From positions 1 through 48,097 of the forward strand of contig JAEWQO010000042.1 of NCBI GenBank assembly GCA_023460315.1: DNA of 48,097 nucleotides, given 5' to 3'. Positions 1 through 7,525 of this stretch are shown piece by piece (position 1 is the stretch's first letter; the number at the start of each line of letters is the position of its first letter). Made by a program: the position numbers and the translations under genes. The stretch is from Actinomycetes bacterium (GTDB lineage: Bacteria; Actinomycetota; Coriobacteriia; Coriobacteriales; Eggerthellaceae). The notes under the pieces are model-generated. The model made no database searches. It saw only the letters and a list, made by a program, of their open reading frames with translations, and was not told the DNA's origin.

Positions 1-93
1 TGCGACGAGTCAAGGGCGATACGGCTTGAGCAAAGCGAAAGGCAAGCGCCTTGAGACGCTGCCAGCACCCCTTGGCCTTATAGGCCTTGAGCA

Positions 94-116
94 AACCACC
101 CTTTTGAAGGGTGGTT
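94..116. terminator. Perfect hairpin, likely bidirectional terminator or element end
   Basis: Arms of 10 bases (94-103 and 107-116) pair perfectly around a 3-base loop. It lies downstream of ppk1 on the minus strand and would also follow any plus-strand gene entering from the left. There is no long T tract on either side. Bases 1-93 contain three CTTGAG copies but no coding frame I can support. The hairpin also resembles right ends of IS200/IS605-type elements, but no transposase is inside the window. Confidence 0.5.
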
Positions 117-200
117 CATGATTCGGAGGAGTCGGCCGTGGCATGATTTGGAGACCGGGAAAGCTGATCCGGTTCAGTCTGCTGTGGGGTGTTGCGGAAG

Positions 201-232
201 GGGAAAGGCCTCGTTCTGAGAAGGCCTTTCCC
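201..232 (-). terminator. Stem-loop after ppk1
   Basis: An 11-base perfect inverted repeat (201-211 with 222-232, 10-base loop) starts 12 bases past the ppk1 stop codon. Position and strength suit a transcription terminator, although no U-rich tail follows on the minus strand. Confidence 0.55.
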
Positions 233-244
233 GATTGTTTGGTC

Positions 245-2992
245 TTACTTCCTTTTGAAAAGGCTGAGGATGCGGGCGATCAGCCCCGGTTTGCGCGGCG
301 CGGTTGGGGGTGTCGTTTCCGCTGCGCTGCGCGGTGCCGGTTTGGGAGCCGCCGCGCCCTCTCTTTTTCCCTCGACCGGCGAAGCGGGAGCGGGATTTTC
401 GACTGCAGGCGCAGCGCTCTGGTCGGGGACCGCTTGGGGAGTCCCGTCCGTCTCTCCGGTCGCCTGAGCGACGATTCCTGCCGCCGCCGTCGCCTTGCGA
501 GCGGCTTCTTCGGCCGCCGCTTCGGCCGCCAGAGCGGAGGCCGCGGCATCGCGCACCTCTTCCAAGGCCTGAGGGAGTTCCTCGGGGAGGATGGCTGTCT
601 CCTGATCGGCGGAGGGCGTTGCTGCGGTCATCCGGATAGCATAGCGCTGGCGTGCCAGGCGCTCGGCCTCCTCTTCGGCGGCGACCAGGCGGCGTTCCAA
701 CGCATGCTTGATGAAGAACTCCTGCGAGTCGAACAGCGGCGCGTTGCTTCCCTCCGACTCGCGGGCAAAGAACCCCAGGGGCGTGTAGCTTTTATCGGGC
801 AGCAGCTCGCGCAGCTTCGCGGTGTCCGTCATGCTGATGTCAAGATACTCGAGAATGCGTCCGCGCAGTTCGTCGTCCAAGATGGGCCATGCTATCTCGA
901 TGCGCTTGTCCATGTTGCGGGTCATGAGGTCGGCACTGGAAAGGTAGAGCTTCATGCGTTCGCGCGGGCCAAAGCCGTAGATGCGGCTGTGCTCCAGCAG
1001 GCGTCCGACGATAGAGAGGACGCGAACGTTTTCGGTGAGGCCTGCAAGGCCTGGCACGATGCAGGATATCCCGCGCACCAGCAGCGTTATGGGGACACCG
1101 GCCTGGCTTGCCTCGGCCAGCTTGTCGATAATGGCCTTGTCGGTGATGGAGTTTGTCTTGAAGAGCAGCCCGGTCTCTTCTCCCGCGCGAGCTCGTTCTA
1201 TCTCGCGGTCGATGCGCGTGATGATCATGGGCTTGATCTGCAAAGGCGCAACCCAGAGAATATCGTAGTTGTCGGAGGCGTTTTCCAGGCCCATGTTGCG
1301 GAAGAATTCCACGGCATCGCGTCCAAACGTCTCATCAGTGGTGATGAATGACAGATCGGTGTAGAGCCGGGCCGTCTTCTCGTTGTAGTTGCCTGTGCCC
1401 AGCTGCGTGATGTGCTGCAGGCCGTTTTCGGTCTGACGGGTTATGCAGCAGATCTTGGAATGCACCTTGAAGTCGCGAAATCCATAGATGACGTTGCACC
1501 CTGCCTGCTCGAACCGTTGCGACCATTCGATGTTGTTGTTCTCGTCGAAACGCGCCCGCAATTCGAACAGCGCCGTGACCTCTTTGCCGTTCTCGGCCGC
1601 GGCGATGAGCGCTTCTGCAAGGTGGGATTGGCTGGCGAGTCGGTACAGCGTGATCTTGATGGAGATGACGCTGGGGTCTGTCGATGCCTCACGCAACAGC
1701 TGCACGAAGGCTTCCATGCTCTCGTAGGGATAGGACAGCAGCACCTCTTTTTCGGTCACCTGATCGATGACCGGTCGGTTGCGATCGAGGCTGGCGGGCC
1801 ATTGGGGCGAAAACGGCTGGTTGGTCAGTGTCGCACGCATCTTTTCCGAAAGACGCGATGCGAGCCCGTACGTGTAGCTCATGTCCAAGGGCACGGGAGT
1901 CGAATACAGCTGGTGGGGCTTGAGGTTTAAGCGCTGAAGCAAGAGCTTTTCCAACGTGAACGAAAGGGGACGCTCGCTTTCTAGCCGAACGGGAGCAAGG
2001 CGCGATCTCTTCTTCAGGATGCGCTTCATGTGATCGCGATAGTCTTCGTCGCTCTCGTCGATTCCTTCCGTGGCGTCGAGGTCTGCATTTCTCGTGACGC
2101 AGACGACGTTGGTGTGCTTCACCCGATACATGGAGAAGATTTCTGCCGACACCATCTCGATGGCGTGCTCCAAAAGGACGAATTGCAGCCCATGTCCGGG
2201 CAGCTCGATCACGCGGGCGCATTGACGCGGCATGGGAACGAGTCCAAGCGTCACCCCTTCGGCCCCGAGGTTCTTCGCCTTCTTCGCCTCTTTGCCGGCA
2301 CCCTTTTCCGCTTTGGCCGATTTTCCTCCGTCGGCCTCCTCGTCCAGCCTCACGACGACGTACAGGGCGCCGTTTTCCAGATGGGGAAAGGGATGACGTG
2401 AATTGATGATCTGAGGGGAAAGGAACGGCATGACGTTCTCATGGACATAGTCCGTCAGAAAGGCCAGCTGGTCTTCGTCGAGCTCTTCGGGTCGCAGGTG
2501 GTCTATCCGGTGCTTGCGCAGCAGGCGGCGCACTTCCTCGAACGTGCGCTCCTGGATGGGATAGAGATCGCGGCACCGTGCATAGATGGCATCCAGCTGC
2601 TCGGTTGGCGTCATGCCCGATTTGGAGTCGATGATGTGTTTCTTCACGAGCGACAGGTCGGTCAGGCTACCGACGCGAACCATGAAGAATTCTTGCAGGT
2701 TGCTCCAGAAGATGGAGATGAAGTTCAGCCGTTCCAACAGGGGCACGGTTTCGTCCGCGCCTTGATCGAGCACGCGTTCATTGAACGTGAGCCATGACAG
2801 CTCGCGGTTTTGAAGATAGGGCGCCGTCGGATTTGTCTCGATGCCGTCTTCGGCGGCAAGCTCTGCGCTGGCGGCATTTTCTTCCGAGGATGCCCCCCGT
2901 GTCGGAGGGGCAGCCTGCCCGGTTGGGAGGTCCGAAGTGGTTCCGGCGTTCTCTGCGCCGTCTTCTTTGGGATAGTTCGTGTCCATTGCCAT
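245..2992 (-). CDS. ppk1: Polyphosphate kinase 1 with long C-terminal tail
   Basis: Makes inorganic polyphosphate reversibly from ATP. The product has 915 residues against about 690-720 for the family. The two family histidines are visible: H511 in VHSKICCITR (autophosphorylated residue) and H668 in EHSRIYGF, exactly 157 residues apart as in the E. coli enzyme. The extra length is an acidic N-terminal leader, a Lys-rich insert (near residue 245) and about 150 Ala/Glu/Pro-rich C-terminal residues ending in a short amphipathic, basic segment (GLIARILSLFKRK). Start chosen at 2992 because AAGAGGGA lies 5 bases upstream; an alternative ATG at 3043 overlaps the ppx stop (ATGA), so the two genes form one operon either way. 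Function is sure; the role of the tail is unknown. Confidence 0.95.
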   Translation of the reverse strand: MAMDTNYPKEDGAENAGTTSDLPTGQAAPPTRGASSEENAASAELAAEDGIETNPTAPYLQNRELSWLTFNERVLDQGADETVPLLERLNFISIFWSNLQEFFMVRVGSLTDLSLVKKHIIDSKSGMTPTEQLDAIYARCRDLYPIQERTFEEVRRLLRKHRIDHLRPEELDEDQLAFLTDYVHENVMPFLSPQIINSRHPFPHLENGALYVVVRLDEEADGGKSAKAEKGAGKEAKKAKNLGAEGVTLGLVPMPRQCARVIELPGHGLQFVLLEHAIEMVSAEIFSMYRVKHTNVVCVTRNADLDATEGIDESDEDYRDHMKRILKKRSRLAPVRLESERPLSFTLEKLLLQRLNLKPHQLYSTPVPLDMSYTYGLASRLSEKMRATLTNQPFSPQWPASLDRNRPVIDQVTEKEVLLSYPYESMEAFVQLLREASTDPSVISIKITLYRLASQSHLAEALIAAAENGKEVTALFELRARFDENNNIEWSQRFEQAGCNVIYGFRDFKVHSKICCITRQTENGLQHITQLGTGNYNEKTARLYTDLSFITTDETFGRDAVEFFRNMGLENASDNYDILWVAPLQIKPMIITRIDREIERARAGEETGLLFKTNSITDKAIIDKLAEASQAGVPITLLVRGISCIVPGLAGLTENVRVLSIVGRLLEHSRIYGFGPRERMKLYLSSADLMTRNMDKRIEIAWPILDDELRGRILEYLDISMTDTAKLRELLPDKSYTPLGFFARESEGSNAPLFDSQEFFIKHALERRLVAAEEEAERLARQRYAIRMTAATPSADQETAILPEELPQALEEVRDAAASALAAEAAAEEAARKATAAAGIVAQATGETDGTPQAVPDQSAAPAVENPAPASPVEGKREGAAAPKPAPRSAAETTPPTAPRKPGLIARILSLFKRK

Positions 2993-3039
2993 GGCGTCCC
3001 TCTTGTCTCTTGATGCGGTGCTTTCTGCGAGCATTGGCG

Positions 3040-3963
3040 TCATCCCAGCATGCGTTCCACGAGATAGCCTTCCCGGACGCCGTATCTGCAGAGGTCCAGG
3101 CGGCTTGCGGCGAGCGCATCCATAAGGGTCCCGGCGATCAGACAGCCCGGTGCCAGCGTGTGGATGCGCTCTGCCGATGCTTTGAGCGCATGGTGTGCGA
3201 ATGCGTCGGGGTCTGAGCGGCATAGCTCCAGTATGGCACGAATCTCGTTTGCCGTCATTGTTTTGGGGCGGGCGTCCAGCCCCTGCGTCTGGGCCTGCAT
3301 CTTGGCGGCCGCGCGCACGCTGCCCCCGATTCCGTACAGGGTCGCACAGCGATAGGCATCGGGATGGGGAAGGGCGGCGAGGCGTTTCCTGAAGGCATGC
3401 GCTATCGCATCCATTTCGTTGGGCGTTGGCAGGATGGCGTGCACAAACGATGCATACGACGAGAGCGATCCCTGGCCGATGCTCACCGGATCCCGATCGC
3501 GACCGTTCTCGATACGGGTGAGTTCGGTCGAACCGCCGCCGATGTCGATGAGGGTCCCCTGCTCGATCGTGCGGTCGCAGGTTGCGCCGACGAATCCCAG
3601 ATGGGCTTCCTCGCGGGCTGACAGCAGCGTGATGTCGGCACCGGTTCCCTGCTCGATGGCGGCAAGGGCCTGGGCCGAGTTTGAGCAGTTGCGCAAGACG
3701 GCCGTCGCAAACACGTCAAGACGTTTGCAGCCGAAATAGCGGGCACGCTTCAGGTGCCCCTTCAGGACGTCAGTCGCACGGGCGATGCCGTGTTCGCTGA
3801 AGGTGCCGTCATGGACGTGCGCGGCGAGTCCTGCCATGACCTTGTCGTTGACCAGGCTTTTGAAATCTTTGCCGGTATAGGTGCGCCGACGGTCGTCTTT
3901 CACGTCGAACACGACGAGGCGAATGGTGTTAGAGCCAAGGTCAACCACTCCATAGGTGGGCAT
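3040..3963 (-). CDS. ppx: Ppx/GppA family exopolyphosphatase
   Basis: Short-form (307 residues) member of the Ppx/GppA phosphatase family, which hydrolyses polyphosphate ends or pppGpp. The actin-like ATPase-fold signatures are present: DLGSNTIRLVVFD near the N-terminus and LIDIGGGSTEL near residue 130. It lacks the C-terminal HD domain of E. coli Ppx and GppA, as in short actinobacterial Ppx proteins. Start ATG at 3963 puts the first beta strand (TYGVVDLGSN) at the N-terminus; an in-frame ATG at 4014 would add 17 unlikely residues. Its stop overlaps an upstream ATG of ppk1, so synthesis and degradation of polyphosphate are cotranscribed. Choice between polyphosphate and pppGpp as substrate cannot be made from sequence alone. 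Confidence 0.88.
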   Translation of the reverse strand: MPTYGVVDLGSNTIRLVVFDVKDDRRRTYTGKDFKSLVNDKVMAGLAAHVHDGTFSEHGIARATDVLKGHLKRARYFGCKRLDVFATAVLRNCSNSAQALAAIEQGTGADITLLSAREEAHLGFVGATCDRTIEQGTLIDIGGGSTELTRIENGRDRDPVSIGQGSLSSYASFVHAILPTPNEMDAIAHAFRKRLAALPHPDAYRCATLYGIGGSVRAAAKMQAQTQGLDARPKTMTANEIRAILELCRSDPDAFAHHALKASAERIHTLAPGCLIAGTLMDALAASRLDLCRYGVREGYLVERMLG

Positions 3964-4163
3964 AGGTTTTTCTGCCTTCGGTCCGGTGACCGATGGGTTC
4001 CTCGGTCGCGTCAAATGGATATCCCCTCCATTTTAGGCAACGCCCGCTCTTGGGGAAACCCGTCTTGCAGACATTGAAAGGGATATTTTACAAAGCGCGC
4101 AGGAAAGTGCAGGCGCATGGCGGCTTTGCCTTCCTTCACAGAAAAGGGATTGGGAGAGCCCTG

Positions 4164-4172
4164 TGCTATGAT
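4164..4172 (+). promoter_or_regulatory. Extended -10 promoter element for pap
   Basis: TGCTATGAT is an extended -10 (TGN plus TATGAT) about 34 bases before the pap ATG. No good -35 is seen, as is usual for extended -10 promoters. Confidence 0.45.
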
Positions 4173-4205
4173 GATGCCTGTTCTCTAGAGAAAGGAATCC
4201 TTCCC

Positions 4206-5978
4206 ATGCTCGAGACTGTCGACTTCTCGCGACCGCCCCTCTCCAAGGAAGACTACAAACCACGCCGGGATGAGCTGGTGGAGCGATTGGTCGTCCTGCA
4301 GCAGGAGGCGCATAACCGAGGCATTGGCCTGGTTGTGCTGTTTGAGGGATGGAACGGCGCCGGGAAGGGCAGCCGCATCTCTGATCTCATGTATCATCTG
4401 GATGCACGTGCAACCAGCGTGCATGTCACCGAGAACCTCGATGTGGAGGCCGCCCGCTCATTTGCCGGAGCCGGATGCGGTGTGACGGGATTCTATCCGT
4501 TCATGCAGGAGTTCTGGCGAGCTTTGGGACCGCGGGGCAACATCACGTTCTTCGACCGTGGCTGGTATACGGCGGCCACTCAGCACATGCTCTATACGGA
4601 GTTTGGTGAGCTCTCCCTGAAAGTTTCTGCCAAAGACGAGCAAGAGCTTGTGCCCGAGGCGGAAGGACAGGGAAAGAAGGCGGGGAAGAAGGCCGCCGCC
4701 GCTATGGAGGAGGCTCGTCGCGTGCGGCATATCGGCATGCTGAGCCGCCACCTGACCTCCGTCGCCGATTTCGAGCGCCAACTGGTTAATGACGGCTACC
4801 TCGTCATCAAATTCTTCGTGCACGTTACCAAAGAGGCGCAGAAGAGGCGCCTTGAGCTTCTGCGGGCCAATCCGGCGACACGATGGCGGGTGAGCAAGGA
4901 GAAGCTTGCGCGCATCGGAAACTACCGTGAGGCCTATCAGCTCTATGACAGCTTGCTCGAGGGGAGCTCGTTTGACTATGCTCCCTGGCACGTGCTGAAC
5001 GGAGAGGACAAGCGGGCAGCCAACATCGCCATTGCCAGCACCCTGGTTTCGGCTATCGAAGGGGCCCTCACGCAGCAGGTTGACCCCGCCGAAGCGACGG
5101 CTGTGGCGAAGGCTCTGGCAAATTCGGCCGGCATGCTGAACGATGTGTCGCCGGCGGCGTCGGGGGAGAAGGACGATCTTGCCGCCGATGCCGAACGTGA
5201 GGCGCGCGAGGCGGCTGCGTTGGCACCCCGCGCTTCCCGGTTTGGCATCATTGCGAACCCTCCGTCCCTCGATCGGGTCGACCATGGGCTCACGCTTGAT
5301 CCTGCCGATTACAAACGTCAACTCAAGGAGCAGCAGAAGCGGCTCAACGAGCTTGAGCTGGAGATGTATCAGAAGCGGATTCCGCTCATGGCCATGTATG
5401 AAGGATGGGACGCCGCTGGCAAGGGGGGCACCATAAAGCGCGTGGCGCAGGCGCTTGACGCGCGTGCCTACACGATCTTTCCCAGCCCTGCCCCCACGAA
5501 GCCCGAACTGCTCCATCCCCACCTCTGGCGCTATTGGACCCGCCTGCCGAAGGCGGGTCATGTGGGAATATATGATCGCAGCTGGTACGGTCGCGTTCTC
5601 GTCGAGCGCGTCGAGGGCTTCGCCACGCCCACCGAGTGGGCGCGCGCCTACGACGAGATCAACGAGTTCGAGCGGGAACTCGTCCGCTGGGGCGCCATAC
5701 TCCTGAAGTTCTGGGTTGACGTCAGTCCCGACGAGCAACTGCGCCGTTTCCATGACCGCGAGGAGAACCCGGCGAAACGGTGGAAGATCACCGACGAAGA
5801 TTGGCGAAACCGCGAAAAACGCCCCCAGTACAAAGCTGCCGTCGAGGACATGTTTCGCCTGACATCCACGCCGTTCGCACCCTGGATCGTGCTCGAAAGT
5901 GACGACAAGCGGTATGCACGTGTCAAAGCACTTACAATAATCAACGATGCCCTTGAGACGCGCTTGCGTGAAAAGTGA
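4206..5978 (+). CDS. pap: Two-domain PPK2: polyphosphate:AMP phosphotransferase
   Basis: Predicted to phosphorylate AMP to ADP with polyphosphate as donor (class II PPK2). The 590-residue product contains two tandem PPK2 domains, each with a P-loop: GWNGAGKG near residue 49 and GWDAAGKG near residue 400. Both carry the lid/Walker B type motif (FFDRGWY and IYDRSWYGR). Tandem PPK2 domains are the known hallmark of AMP-phosphorylating enzymes, where the C-terminal copy is usually the active one. The linker is Ala/Glu rich. Start ATG at 4206 has AAAGGA upstream; upstream in-frame codons are not protein-like. It is divergent from ppx-ppk1, so the locus covers polyphosphate synthesis, degradation and use for nucleotide recharging. 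Confidence 0.92.
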   Translation: MLETVDFSRPPLSKEDYKPRRDELVERLVVLQQEAHNRGIGLVVLFEGWNGAGKGSRISDLMYHLDARATSVHVTENLDVEAARSFAGAGCGVTGFYPFMQEFWRALGPRGNITFFDRGWYTAATQHMLYTEFGELSLKVSAKDEQELVPEAEGQGKKAGKKAAAAMEEARRVRHIGMLSRHLTSVADFERQLVNDGYLVIKFFVHVTKEAQKRRLELLRANPATRWRVSKEKLARIGNYREAYQLYDSLLEGSSFDYAPWHVLNGEDKRAANIAIASTLVSAIEGALTQQVDPAEATAVAKALANSAGMLNDVSPAASGEKDDLAADAEREAREAAALAPRASRFGIIANPPSLDRVDHGLTLDPADYKRQLKEQQKRLNELELEMYQKRIPLMAMYEGWDAAGKGGTIKRVAQALDARAYTIFPSPAPTKPELLHPHLWRYWTRLPKAGHVGIYDRSWYGRVLVERVEGFATPTEWARAYDEINEFERELVRWGAILLKFWVDVSPDEQLRRFHDREENPAKRWKITDEDWRNREKRPQYKAAVEDMFRLTSTPFAPWIVLESDDKRYARVKALTIINDALETRLREK

Positions 5979-6053
5979 GATAGCGTTACTATGGGCTGCA
6001 GCAAGCGGATTATATCAGCGCGTTCCTTCGTGCTTGGAAAAAAGGGGTAAGCA

Positions 6054-6173
6054 ATGACCATATTTGGACTCTCCGTACCCATGGAGGCTATCTGGATCAT
6101 CGTCGCTGTCATCGTCGCTGTCATCGTGGTGTTCATTGCCAAGGGCTTCGTGGACGAGATGAAAAAGAAATAA
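6054..6173 (+). CDS. 39-residue single-pass membrane protein
   Basis: A short frame not long enough for usual gene callers. ATG at 6054 is preceded by AAAAGGGG at good spacing, and the frame ends just before a strong hairpin with a T-rich tail. The product has a 9-residue N-terminus, a hydrophobic stretch of about 19 residues built from Ile/Val/Ala (roughly residues 11-29), and a charged tail ending DEMKKK. This is the architecture of small bitopic membrane proteins. It follows pap by 75 bases on the same strand and may be cotranscribed. No family recognised. Coding status is inferred from RBS, composition and the terminator. Confidence 0.6.
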   Translation: MTIFGLSVPMEAIWIIVAVIVAVIVVFIAKGFVDEMKKK

Positions 6174-6224
6174 CCGCGCAGGGGCGGTTACGCCGACCGA
6201 TGAAATTGCGTTTTGCGTGTATCG

Positions 6225-6248
6225 CGCCCCCTTTTCGGGGGCGTTTGC
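6225..6248 (+). terminator. Rho-independent terminator
   Basis: A 7-base GC stem (CGCCCCC / GGGGGCG) with a 5-base loop is followed by TTTGCTT. It closes the pap / small membrane protein unit and separates it from the sortase-purine operon. Confidence 0.7.
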
Positions 6249-6349
6249 TTATTATGGAAGCGGTCTGATAACGGTGAGACCGCGCGAAGTGGCCATCCAG
6301 AGCCGCACGCGCCCTCGCACCGGCTGGTGTTGTTATCCGAAAGGCGCAC

Positions 6350-7525
6350 ATGACTGAGTATCGACAAGCCCCCGACTCGGAGCCGCGGGGCAGGCATGCC
6401 CAGCGGCAGCCTGCTCGCCATGCGAGCGCGCAGGCCGACACGCGGCAGGAGCGCCCTGCTGCCCAACAGACGGGCGGGCATTCCTCACCGCGACGCGAGC
6501 GCCCTGTTCAGAGCGCGAACGCACGATCTTCTGAACCTTCGCGAGACCTTCCTCGGCAGGGAGCGGTCCGCCCAACGCCGGCGGATCCCTATCGCCGTCC
6601 TCCGCAGGGGGCCTATCGGCCCGTCCAGACCTCGCACGCGAGATCGGGCGCTCCCGGTGGCAAGCGGGGGAAGGGCGGCTCGGAAAAGGGCGGCCCTTGG
6701 CGGATCGTGTTCTGGATCGCCCTTGCGGTGCTGGTGGTTGCGCTTGTGGCGCTCGGCGCCATCGGGATATCCTACTGGCAAGGGCAGAAGGCCTATGACG
6801 ATGTTGCCAGCCAGGTGTTTGAAGCTCCCGATGACATCGAGGAAACCCCGCTTTCTGACGTGACGGTCGATTGGGATGCGCTCAAGGCCATCAATCCCGA
6901 CACGGTTGGCTGGATATACATACCGGGCACCACGGTGAACTATCCCATCGTGCACACAACTGACAACGAGCGGTATCTGACCCATGACTTTCAGGGATCG
7001 GAAGGCTGGATAGCCACCTTTGGGGCCATCTTCCTTTCGGCTGAGAACGCCGCCGACTTTTCCGATCCGAACAACATCATCTATGGGCACCACCTCAACA
7101 ACGGCTCCATGTTCGCCGCCGTGGCTGGTTTTGCCGATGCGACTCAGTTCAACGAGCATCGCACGATCTTCATTCTGACTCCCGAGGGCAACTATCGCCT
7201 GTCCACGTTCTCGCTCGTGCACTGTTCGGCGGATGACCCTCTCGTCCAAACGACGTTCAGCGACGATGCGGAGCGCACGCTGTACGTGCAGGACAAGATT
7301 GACCGTTCCGTCGTCACGCCCGACGGGGACGTGCCGGATGCCGCCGATGTCACACACCTGTTCGCGCTTGCCACGTGTGACAACTTGCCGAGTGATGGGC
7401 GCTATGTGCTGTTCTGTTCTGTGTCGGAAAGCTCGGTCGCCGGATCGGACGGCAGCACGGATGGATCTGTGGTCGACCAGGACGCTGCCTCCGCCATTGA
7501 CAACGCTGCAAAGGAGATCGCATGA
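6350..7525 (+). CDS. srtB: Class B sortase with long cytoplasmic tail
   Basis: Membrane-anchored transpeptidase that attaches exported proteins to the cell wall or to each other. The 391-residue protein has about 115 N-terminal cytoplasmic residues rich in Arg, Pro and Gln, a membrane anchor near residues 120-143, and an extracellular sortase domain with catalytic H247 (YGHHL), C343 (ATCDN) and R351 (GRYVLF). Spacing and the GWI..PGTTVNYPIV block are class B features. Class B enzymes are typically 220-260 residues, so the N-terminal tail is unusual. Its stop overlaps the purF start (ATGA), an odd coupling of an envelope enzyme to purine synthesis. No NPQTN-like substrate gene lies beside it. 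AAAGG precedes the start. Confidence 0.9.
   Translation: MTEYRQAPDSEPRGRHAQRQPARHASAQADTRQERPAAQQTGGHSSPRRERPVQSANARSSEPSRDLPRQGAVRPTPADPYRRPPQGAYRPVQTSHARSGAPGGKRGKGGSEKGGPWRIVFWIALAVLVVALVALGAIGISYWQGQKAYDDVASQVFEAPDDIEETPLSDVTVDWDALKAINPDTVGWIYIPGTTVNYPIVHTTDNERYLTHDFQGSEGWIATFGAIFLSAENAADFSDPNNIIYGHHLNNGSMFAAVAGFADATQFNEHRTIFILTPEGNYRLSTFSLVHCSADDPLVQTTFSDDAERTLYVQDKIDRSVVTPDGDVPDAADVTHLFALATCDNLPSDGRYVLFCSVSESSVAGSDGSTDGSVVDQDAASAIDNAAKEIA

Noticed and set aside
143..1351. Long open frame on the plus strand opposite ppk1
   Set aside because: Cys/Arg-rich shadow of the GC-rich ppk1 gene; no RBS and no protein-like pattern.
6249..6349. Purine or PRPP riboswitch before the sortase-purF operon
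   Set aside because: No purine-riboswitch core motifs; the leader is only about 100 bases and unstructured by eye.
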